A DNA stretch of 6,561 nt from Pseudomonadota bacterium. GTDB taxonomy: Bacteria > Pseudomonadota > Alphaproteobacteria > Rhizobiales > Beijerinckiaceae. The stretch covers positions 1 through 6,561 of the forward strand of contig JAEWKL010000032.1 in NCBI GenBank assembly GCA_023386115.1. Direction: 5' to 3'. The position numbers were made by a program, and so were the translations under genes. The notes under the pieces are model-generated. The model saw only the letters and a list, made by a program, of their open reading frames with translations. It was not told the origin of the DNA and did no database searches. Shown here in pieces: positions 1 to 5,367 of this stretch (position 1 is its first letter; each line of letters begins with the position of its first letter).

Positions 1-393
1 GGCGGGGGCGCCGCGTTGGCGTTGGAGGAGCATCGGCTCGGCCAGGATCTCCTCGACCGACATGCGCGGGTTGAGGCTCGCGAACGGGTCCTGGAAGATC
101 ACCTGCATCTGCCGGCGCAGGGGCCGCAACGCCGCCCGTCCGTCGCGCGTGACGTCGCGGCCATCGAAGCGGATCGCGCCGCTGCTCGGCTCGATCAGCC
201 GCAGCGCGAGCCGCGCCAGGGTGGACTTGCCGCAGCCGCTCTCGCCGACCACCGCCAGGGTCTCGCCGGCCGCGATGCGCAACGACACGCCGTCGACCGC
301 CCTGACAGCGCCGACCTGGCGGCGCAGGATCAGGCCCTGATGCACCGGGTAGTGCTTGCGGAGGTCGTCGAGTTCGAGGAGCGGCACCGTCAT
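1..393 (-). CDS. Peptide-type ABC transporter ATP-binding protein, DppF/OppF-like (partial, C-terminus beyond left edge)
   Basis: This is the N-terminal 131 residues of the second ATPase of the importer. It hydrolyses ATP at the cytoplasmic face of the B/C permease pair, as a heterodimer with the upstream D-type ATPase. Visible features are Walker A (GESGCGKST, residues 50-58) and the Q-loop with its family-typical context (QDPFASLNPRM, residues 101-111). The signature motif, Walker B, switch His and C-terminal oligopeptide-transporter extension would lie past the window, since full DppF/OppF proteins are usually about 320-350 residues. The ATG at 393-391 overlaps the TGA of the preceding ATPase gene (ATGA). 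It has a perfect GGAGG at 401-405, seven bases upstream, so the start is secure. The N-terminal segment before Walker A, with HYPVHQG and then a basic LRRQ stretch, is typical of the F-type rather than the D-type subunit. Substrate cannot be told from this subunit. Confidence 0.93.
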   Translation of the reverse strand, partial: MTVPLLELDDLRKHYPVHQGLILRRQVGAVRAVDGVSLRIAAGETLAVVGESGCGKSTLARLALRLIEPSSGAIRFDGRDVTRDGRAALRPLRRQMQVIFQDPFASLNPRMSVEEILAEPMLLQRQRGAPA

Positions 394-1445
394 CCGTTCG
401 CCTCCACGGGGGCCTTCCAGCAGGCGACGGCATGGCCCGGCGCGATGTCGGCGAGCGGCGGATAGCCCGACCGGCATTCCTCGCCGGCGAAGGGGCAGCG
501 CGGGTTGAACCGGCACCCCGCCGGAAGCGCGAAGGGCGGCGGCACGGTGCCGCCGATCACGACGAGCCGGTCGCGCTCGTCCTCCATGCGCGGCATCGAG
601 CCCATCAGCCCGATCGTGTAGGGGTGCTGGGGATCGTCGAAGATCGCGGCGACCGGCGCGCGCTCGACGATGCGGCCGGCATACATGACCGCCACCTCGT
701 CGGCGACCTGGGCGACCACGCCGAGGTCGTGCGTGATCAGGATGATCGCCATGCCGGTCTCGGCCTGCAGCTCGCGCAGGAGGTCGAGGATCTGCGCCTG
801 GATCGTCACGTCGAGCGCGGTGGTCGGCTCGTCGGCGATGAGGAGCGCCGGTCGGCAGGCCAGCGCCATGGCGAGCATCACCCGCTGGCGCATGCCGCCG
901 GAGAGCTGGTGCGGATACTCGTCGAAGCGCCGCTCGGGCGCCGGGATGCGCACCTGGCGGAGTGCCGCGATCGCCGCTTCCTTGAGCGCCCGGGCAGGCA
1001 GTTTCTCGTGGCCCGCCAGGGCCTCGACGATCTGGTAGCCGATCGTGTGGACCGGGTTCAGGCTCGTCATCGGCTCCTGGAAGATCATGGCGATGCGGTG
1101 GCCGCGCAAGGACCGGAACTCGGCTGGTGCGAGCCCGACGAGCTCGCGCCCCTCGAGACGGATCGAGCCTCCCGTCACCCGGCCGGGCGCGGGGACGAGC
1201 CCCATCAGGGAGAGCGACAGCATGCTCTTGCCGCAGCCGCTCTCGCCGACGATGCCGAGCGTGCGCCCCGCCGCCACCGAGAGCGAGACGCCGTCCACGG
1301 GGCGGATCGCGCCCCGCGGCGTCGCGAAGGTCGTGGTGAGGTCGCGGATCTCGAGGATCGGCGCCGGCGCGGCGGCGGCGCGCGGCTTCGGCATCGGTTG
1401 GTCCGCGATCGGAACCAGGCGGGCGGCGGCGAGGGGCACGGACAC
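390..1445 (-). CDS. Peptide-type ABC transporter ATP-binding protein, DppD/OppD-like
   Basis: This is a complete ATPase subunit of 351 residues from the first possible start, a normal length for the DppD/OppD family. Motifs in order are Walker A GESGCGKSM (67-75), Q-loop Gln123 in IFQEPMTSLNP, signature LSGGMRQRV (181-189), Walker B LLIADEPTTALD (201-212) and switch His239. The C-terminal oligopeptide-transporter extension follows, with HPYT near 274-277 and CRFNPRCP at 311-318. Cys311, 317, 324 and 342 form the four-cysteine pattern seen in many D/F-type ATPases, which in some members binds a 4Fe-4S cluster. The first in-frame start is GTG at 1445, four bases after the stop of the binding-protein gene. 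An AGGGG at 1447-1451 sits too close to it but is seven bases from a second GTG at 1439, so translation may begin two codons later. About 28 Ala/Pro-rich residues precede the ATPase core, so an ATG at codon 18 is possible but has no visible ribosome site. It should pair with the DppF-like subunit. Confidence 0.96.
   Translation of the reverse strand: MSVPLAAARLVPIADQPMPKPRAAAAPAPILEIRDLTTTFATPRGAIRPVDGVSLSVAAGRTLGIVGESGCGKSMLSLSLMGLVPAPGRVTGGSIRLEGRELVGLAPAEFRSLRGHRIAMIFQEPMTSLNPVHTIGYQIVEALAGHEKLPARALKEAAIAALRQVRIPAPERRFDEYPHQLSGGMRQRVMLAMALACRPALLIADEPTTALDVTIQAQILDLLRELQAETGMAIILITHDLGVVAQVADEVAVMYAGRIVERAPVAAIFDDPQHPYTIGLMGSMPRMEDERDRLVVIGGTVPPPFALPAGCRFNPRCPFAGEECRSGYPPLADIAPGHAVACWKAPVEANG
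401..405 (-). promoter_or_regulatory. Ribosome binding site of the DppF-like gene
   Basis: GGAGG reads on the minus strand seven bases before the ATG at 393. It lies inside the last codons of the upstream ATPase gene, which together with the ATGA overlap points to translational coupling of the two ATPase subunits. Confidence 0.7.
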
Positions 1446-1449
1446 GCCC

Positions 1450-3036
1450 CTACCGCTTCAGGCTCAGGTCGAGGCCCTTGTAGAGCCCGGCGCCGTAGAG
1501 CCCGTGCGGCCGCACGCCCTCGACGCGGTCGCCCGACACCACCCAGAGCTGGCGCGTGACGAGCGGGATCCAGACATTGGCGGCGGTCAGCAGGCGTTGC
1601 GTCTCGGCATTCGCCTCCTGGCGCTTGGCGGGGTCGGTCGCGGTGGCGGCGGCGTCGATGAGCTGGTCGGTCTTCTCGTCCTTCCAGTTCATGCGGTTCG
1701 GCGTCGGCGCCTGCGTGCTCTTGAAGTAGAGGTTCAGGGCCTCGGTCGCGGTCCCGTAGGGATAGGACAGCATGAAGGCGTCGAATTCCTGGGTCGCGAG
1801 CTTGCCCCAGGCGACGGTCGCGTCCCAGAGCTGGATCCGCATGTCGATGCCGACCTTGCGCAGGTCGGCCTGCATCGCCTCGGAGATGCGCGGATTCTGG
1901 TCGTCGCGGATGCCGTAGACCAGGAAGCTCGCCTTCTGGCCGTCCTTCACGCGAATGCCGTCCGGCCCGGGGGTCCAGCCGGCCTCGTCGAGGACCTTGG
2001 CGGCGCCGGCGGGATCGAATGTCGGCATCAGCGTCGCCGCCTTGGCGTCGTAATCGAGCACGGTCGGGCTCAAGAGCGAGTGCAGCGGCGTGCCGTGGCC
2101 GAAATAGACCGCCTTGGCGATCGCATCCTTGTTGACCGCCATGTTGGCGGCGCGGCGGATCGCCGGATCGCTCGAGACCGGCTTGTTGACCCGGAAGGCG
2201 AAGAAGACGTCGTAGATGTAGTCCTTCTGCTGCTGCACCTTGAGGCCGGGCACGCGCTGCATCGTGTCGATCGAGAACAGCGGCGGGTAGTAGGTGATGT
2301 CGGCCTGGCGCGCCTGCATGGCGGCCATCAGGGTATTGGCTTCGGGCACCACCTTCCAGACGATCTGGTCGATCTCCGGCTTGGAGTTCTTGTAGATCGA
2401 CGGGCCCCAGGTGTAATGGGGGTTCTTCTTCATCACGAGGTCCTGGCGCGGCGTCCAGCTGACCCAGCAATATGGCCCGGTGGCGTTGAAGCCCTGGACG
2501 CCGAAATTCTGGCCGAGCTTCTCGACCGTGTTCTTGTCGACGATCGAACCGAAGGATTGCGTGAGCTGGTACAGGAGGTCGCTGAACGGCTCCTGCAGCT
2601 CGTAGACGAGCGTGTGGTCGTCGGTGGCGCGGATGTCCTTCACCTTGCCGGCGCGGCTCGCGACCGGCGAGCGGGTGGCCGGGTCGATCCAGCGCTTGAG
2701 CGAGTAGACGACGTCCTCGGCGGTCATCGGCCGACCGTCGCAGAACTTCACGTCCTGGCGCAGGTCGAAGGTATAGGTCCGGCCGTCCTCGGACCGGGTC
2801 CAGGATTTCGCCAGCAGCGGCTTCACCGTCTTCATGTCGAAGTCGAGGCTGACCAGCGTGTCGGCCAGCATGAACAGCACCTCGGAGGCCGAGGTCGCGG
2901 TCGAGCGCACCGGGTCGTAGCGGTCGGCGTCGATGACGCGCAGGATGGTGAGCGGCGCCTTCGTCTGGGCGAGGGCCGGGGCGAGACCGAGCAGCGAGAG
3001 GCCGGTCGCCCATGCGACCGTGGCGAGCGTCTTCAT
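1450..3036 (-). CDS. Periplasmic substrate-binding protein of a peptide/nickel-type ABC transporter (SBP family 5, DppA/OppA-like)
   Basis: This 528-residue exported binding protein captures the transported solute and delivers it to the B/C permeases. Residues 1-23 form a Sec signal peptide (basic MKT start, hydrophobic core, ALA|Q cleavage). There is no lipobox cysteine, so it should be a free periplasmic protein. Family 5 landmarks include LAKSWTRSEDGRTYTFDLR (about 75-93), the VKFCDGRPMTAEDVVYSLKR block (97-115), ATGPYCWVSW (185-194) and AIRRAANMAVNKDAI (292-306). Length is normal. The start at 3036 is supported by the signal peptide and an AGAGG nine bases upstream; the frame stays open much further upstream, but only inside the permease gene. 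Oddities are Cys99 and Cys190 within conserved blocks, and YPYGTATEAL (425-434) where dipeptide receptors carry Asp residues that hold the ligand amino terminus. The gene lies between the permease and ATPase genes, less usual than an SBP-first order. The ligand is unknown; a non-peptide or blocked peptide is my inference. Confidence 0.95.
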   Translation of the reverse strand: MKTLATVAWATGLSLLGLAPALAQTKAPLTILRVIDADRYDPVRSTATSASEVLFMLADTLVSLDFDMKTVKPLLAKSWTRSEDGRTYTFDLRQDVKFCDGRPMTAEDVVYSLKRWIDPATRSPVASRAGKVKDIRATDDHTLVYELQEPFSDLLYQLTQSFGSIVDKNTVEKLGQNFGVQGFNATGPYCWVSWTPRQDLVMKKNPHYTWGPSIYKNSKPEIDQIVWKVVPEANTLMAAMQARQADITYYPPLFSIDTMQRVPGLKVQQQKDYIYDVFFAFRVNKPVSSDPAIRRAANMAVNKDAIAKAVYFGHGTPLHSLLSPTVLDYDAKAATLMPTFDPAGAAKVLDEAGWTPGPDGIRVKDGQKASFLVYGIRDDQNPRISEAMQADLRKVGIDMRIQLWDATVAWGKLATQEFDAFMLSYPYGTATEALNLYFKSTQAPTPNRMNWKDEKTDQLIDAAATATDPAKRQEANAETQRLLTAANVWIPLVTRQLWVVSGDRVEGVRPHGLYGAGLYKGLDLSLKR

Positions 3037-3046
3037 CGAAAAAAAT

Positions 3047-3051
3047 CCTCT
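3047..3051 (-). promoter_or_regulatory. Ribosome binding site of the binding-protein gene
   Basis: AGAGG on the minus strand lies in the 23-base gap between the DppC-like stop and the ATG at 3036. A run of seven T (3039-3045 as A on the plus strand) separates it from the start codon. No stem precedes the T-run, so it is an unstructured spacer and not a terminator. It could favour strong initiation of a protein needed in excess over the membrane subunits. Confidence 0.6.
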
Positions 3052-3059
3052 CGAAATGG

Positions 3060-3950
3060 TCAGCGGCGCATCCGGGGGTCGAGGGCGTCGCGCAGGCCGT
3101 CGCCGAGGACGTTGAAGGCGAGCACGACGACGAAGATCAGCAGGCTCGGCAGGACCGAGACGTGGGGCGCGAAGAACAGGAAGTTGCGCCCGTCCGACGC
3201 CATGGCGCCGAGCTCGGCGGTCGGCGGCTGCGCGCCGAGACCGATGAAGGACAGGAGCGAGCCGAGCAGGATCACCTGCCCGAAGCGCAGGGTGACGAAG
3301 ACGAAGATCGGCGAGAGGCAGTTGAGCAGGACGTACTGCGTCAGGATACGGCCGTCGCCCATGCCGATCGCCCGGGCGGCCTCGATGTAGTCCTGCTGCA
3401 GCACCACGATCGCGGCCCCGCGCACCACCCGCGCCATGAGCGGGATGGTGGCGATCGAGAGCGCGGCCAGCACCGCGGTGAGGCCGGGCCCGACGATCGC
3501 CGTCAGGGCGAGGCCGAACAGGATCGCCGGGAACGACAGCAGCACGTCCATCAGGCGCATCAGGAGCCCGGAGACCCGCGGGTAATAGGCCGCCGCGAAC
3601 CCGACGAGGCCGCCGAGGCCGCAGCCGATGACGACGGCGACGAGGCTCATCGCGAGCGTCATCCGCAGGCCGAACAGCAGGCGGGTGACCATGTCGCGCC
3701 CTTGCCCGTCGGTGCCGAGGAGGAAGCCGTCGCCCGGGGGCTTGAGGGTATTGGCGAGGTCGCCGGCATAGGGATCGGTCGGTGCGAGCCACGGCGCGAG
3801 GAGCGCCGCCAGCACGAGCAGCGCGACGACGACCAGAGCCACCGCACTCGCCGGCTCGCGCAGGAGGAAGCGCAGGATCGAGGGGCGCGCGGTGACGGCG
3901 AAGGCGGCGTGCGGGCTCGCCTCGGGCGTGAGCGCGATCGGATTGCTCAT
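3060..3950 (-). CDS. Peptide-type ABC transporter permease, DppC/OppC-like
   Basis: This is one of two integral inner-membrane subunits forming the translocation channel, 296 residues long, typical for DppC. The N-terminal OppC_N-like region holds a first hydrophobic segment (about 35-56) followed by the family hallmark FLLGTDGQGRDMVTRLLFG (76-94). The binding-protein-dependent permease domain follows, with hydrophobic segments near 97-121, 130-152, 156-182, 212-238 and 264-284. The cytoplasmic EAA loop that docks on the ATPase is DYIEAARAIGMGDGRIL (187-203). The protein ends DALDPRMRR, as usual for the family. The ATG at 3950 overlaps the TGA of the DppB-like gene (ATGA), and GGGAGG at 3955-3960 lies four bases upstream. 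A longer frame upstream exists but is only the shadow of the DppB-like gene, so this start is preferred. Partner of the DppB-like permease. Confidence 0.96.
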   Translation of the reverse strand: MSNPIALTPEASPHAAFAVTARPSILRFLLREPASAVALVVVALLVLAALLAPWLAPTDPYAGDLANTLKPPGDGFLLGTDGQGRDMVTRLLFGLRMTLAMSLVAVVIGCGLGGLVGFAAAYYPRVSGLLMRLMDVLLSFPAILFGLALTAIVGPGLTAVLAALSIATIPLMARVVRGAAIVVLQQDYIEAARAIGMGDGRILTQYVLLNCLSPIFVFVTLRFGQVILLGSLLSFIGLGAQPPTAELGAMASDGRNFLFFAPHVSVLPSLLIFVVVLAFNVLGDGLRDALDPRMRR

Positions 3951-4891
3951 CGGGCCTCCCGGATGCGGGGATCGAGGACGGCGTAGAGCACGTCGACGAT
4001 CAGGTTGATCAGGATGAAGCCGGCCGAGAGCACGATGATGGTGCCCTGCGCCATCGGCGCGTCGCTCGACAGGATCGCCCCCACGGCGAGCCGCCCGATG
4101 CCGGGCCAGCTGAAGATCGTCTCGACCACCACCGCGCCGCCGAGCAGGAAGCCGATCTGCAACCCGATCAGGGTCACGACCGGGATCAGCGCGTTGCGCA
4201 AGGCGTGCCGCAGCACGACGGCCGTCTCCGTCAGGCCCTTGGCCCGGGCGGTGCGGACGTGGTCGGCCCCGAGCGCGTCGAGGACGGAGCTGCGGGTCAT
4301 GCGGGCGACCGGCCCGACGAAGACCCCGCCGAGCGTCACCGCCGGCAGGATCACGCCCTGGAGTCCCTCGAGGGTCCAGAGCGGCCCGGTGCGGCCGGTG
4401 AACGGCAGGAGCTGCCAGTGGAAGCCGAGGAGCCAGACGAGGCCGAGCCCGAGCAGGAAGACCGGCACCGAGACGCCGGCCACCGAGGCCGCCACGACCA
4501 GCCGGTCGGGCCAGCGGCCGCGCCAATAGGCGCCGACCGTCCCGAGCAGGATGCCGAGCGGCACCGACCAGATCAGCGAGGCCAGCATCAATTCGAGCGT
4601 CGGCCCGATCGTATTTCCGAGTTCCTCGATCACCGGCATGTTGTTGATGATCGAGACGCCGAGATCGCCGCGCAGCAGGCGCCCGAGATAGATCAGGAAC
4701 TGGATCCAGAGCGGCTGGTCGAGGCCGAGATCGCGCCGGATGGCCTCGATGACGTCCTGCGTCGCCGTCGGCCCGGCCCGCACCACCGCCGGATCATTGG
4801 GCACGACCTGCATCAGCAGAAAGCCGACCAGCAGGACGCCGAGCAGGACCGGGACGGCGAGGAGCAGGCGCTGGAGAATGGTGCGGAGCAT
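3947..4891 (-). CDS. Peptide-type ABC transporter permease, DppB/OppB-like
   Basis: First gene of the transporter operon, encoding a 314-residue inner-membrane permease of normal DppB length. It begins with the typical MLRTILQRLLLAVPVLLGV opening that forms transmembrane helix 1 (about 8-30). The conserved periplasmic region follows, with IRRDLGLDQPLWIQFLIYLG (51-70) and then GDLGVSI (75-81). Further hydrophobic segments lie near 99-121, 132-158, 178-196, 234-256 and 283-306. The EAA loop contacting the ATPases is ADHVRTARAKGLTETAV (209-225), and the protein ends with the family-typical VLYAVLDPRIREAR (301-314). An in-frame TGA at 4906-4904, only four codons upstream, rules out a longer protein, so ATG at 4891 is the first possible start. 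No good Shine-Dalgarno sequence is visible before it. It is translationally coupled to the DppC-like gene. Family assignment is firm; substrate is not encoded in this subunit. Confidence 0.96.
   Translation of the reverse strand: MLRTILQRLLLAVPVLLGVLLVGFLLMQVVPNDPAVVRAGPTATQDVIEAIRRDLGLDQPLWIQFLIYLGRLLRGDLGVSIINNMPVIEELGNTIGPTLELMLASLIWSVPLGILLGTVGAYWRGRWPDRLVVAASVAGVSVPVFLLGLGLVWLLGFHWQLLPFTGRTGPLWTLEGLQGVILPAVTLGGVFVGPVARMTRSSVLDALGADHVRTARAKGLTETAVVLRHALRNALIPVVTLIGLQIGFLLGGAVVVETIFSWPGIGRLAVGAILSSDAPMAQGTIIVLSAGFILINLIVDVLYAVLDPRIREAR
3955..3960 (-). promoter_or_regulatory. Ribosome binding site of the DppC-like gene
   Basis: GGGAGG on the minus strand sits four bases before the ATG at 3950, inside the final codons of the DppB-like gene. 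It fixes the short start of the DppC-like protein over the longer open frame. Confidence 0.65.
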
Positions 4892-5040
4892 CGGCGGCTC
4901 GCGTCACCGTGCCCGGGCCGGCCGGTGCCGGCTGCCGCGAGGCGGCGCAGGGCCGTCCTCGATCCACGAACCGATCGATGCCGTGTCGTCCCTGAGCCCG
5001 GTCAAATGAGCCCTCCCGCGAGTGGCTTAATCCGTCAAGG

Positions 5041-5053
5041 GACCTGCAAGGTC
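5041..5053. promoter_or_regulatory. 13-base palindrome, possible operator
   Basis: GACCTGCAAGGTC reads as two perfect 5-base arms (GACCT/AGGTC) around three bases. It begins one base or so downstream of the start point predicted from the candidate promoter, a position where a repressor would block transcription of the transporter operon. The arms are short enough that chance is possible, and no regulator gene is present in the window to match it to. Confidence 0.25.
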
Positions 5054-5060
5054 TAGGCCA

Positions 5061-5088
5061 CGATAGCAGCGAACGGCCAGGGTTCAAG
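5061..5088 (-). promoter_or_regulatory. Candidate promoter of the transporter operon
   Basis: On the minus strand CTTGAA (5088-5083) is followed after 16 bases by CTATCG (5066-5061). These resemble the housekeeping -35 (CTTGAC) and -10 (CTATAT-like) boxes of alphaproteobacteria, with matches of only moderate quality. Transcription would start near 5054 and give a leader of about 160 bases before the DppB-like ATG. A promoter is expected here because the gap to the upstream gene is large while the five transporter genes are packed tightly. Confidence 0.3.
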
Positions 5089-5284
5089 CCGCTCGTTTCG
5101 TTGAACGCTGCAAGCGTATTGCTGTTCGATACGATCTCGACCCGATCGCGCCGAGTCCGTGACCGTGCCGGATCGAGCCGAGGCCCTGAGCAGATTGCGC
5201 AAAAGCGGTTGCCGGCTTTGCGGCGAAAATCTGCGACAGGACAAGAAACGGCGCGGACGAGGGGTCGGCCTGCACCGCAAGTCT

Positions 5285-5305
5285 GCTTCGTGTCTTTCAC
5301 AAAGC
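5285..5305 (-). repeat. Inverted repeat / possible RNA hairpin after the HyuA-family gene
   Basis: The minus-strand RNA reads GCUUUGUG, a five-base loop, then CACGAAGC. This can pair over eight positions with a single G-U wobble. It begins 62 bases after the HyuA-family stop codon. No U-run follows, so it is not a canonical intrinsic terminator; it could be a processing stem, a weak terminator or a protein-binding site. Confidence 0.3.
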
Positions 5306-5367
5306 TCCCGGTCACCGTCGTCGCTCGCCGAGGCGGCGTCAGCGCAGCGGGAGTTGTGTGAGGTGCA

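Larger units (their letters stand above)
4892..5367. other. Non-coding stretch between the HyuA-family gene and the transporter operon
   Basis: These 476 bases hold no convincing gene: the frames present are short, start without ribosome sites, and encode Arg/Ser-rich sequences that I do not recognise. The section from about 5040 to 5330 is visibly less GC-rich than the flanking genes, as expected of a regulatory region. It contains a candidate promoter (5061-5088), a 13-base palindrome (5041-5053), and further inverted repeats at 5115-5133 (CGTAT/ATACG arms), 5132-5148 (CGATC/GATCG arms) and 5285-5305. From about 4892 to 4960 it is very GC-rich and could fold in the transporter mRNA leader. 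Confidence 0.6.

Noticed and set aside
1..15. Shared G/C words at the left edge and the right edge (GGGCGCCGCG, GGCGGGGGC) as terminal repeats
   Set aside because: The matches are 9-10 bases of pure G/C in a very GC-rich window, and the left copy is ordinary coding sequence; chance is a sufficient explanation.
432..1559. A 375-codon plus-strand frame opposite the DppD-like gene
   Set aside because: It is a shadow of an ATPase gene whose Walker, signature and switch motifs are all intact on the minus strand.
1205..3013. A 602-codon minus-strand frame overlapping the binding-protein gene in another frame
   Set aside because: Its Arg/Pro/Ala-rich product contains no domain; the other frame gives a full SBP family 5 protein with signal peptide.
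3039..3051. T-run before the binding-protein gene as an intrinsic terminator
   Set aside because: No GC-rich stem lies directly upstream of it, and it falls between a ribosome site and a start codon within a tight operon.
1045..3390. A 781-codon open frame on the plus strand, opposite the binding-protein gene
   Set aside because: It is antisense to genes with clear signal peptide, motifs and ribosome sites; its product is an Arg/Val/Asp/Gly-rich string without recognisable domains. Such frames arise in GC-rich genes because stop codons are rare in the opposite frame.
3012..3986. A 324-codon plus-strand frame opposite the DppC-like gene
   Set aside because: The product is a biased Glu/Arg/Asp/Gln/His mixture typical of a reverse-complement shadow, and the opposite strand encodes a complete permease.
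4205..5056. A 283-codon plus-strand frame opposite the DppB-like gene and running into the gap
   Set aside because: Low-complexity charged composition, no recognisable motif and no visible ribosome site. It is explained by GC bias opposite the permease gene.
5053..5280. A 75-codon minus-strand frame in the gap, as a possible small gene
   Set aside because: No ribosome site, Arg/Ser-rich unrecognisable product, and it covers the candidate promoter. There are similarly sized frames on both strands here.
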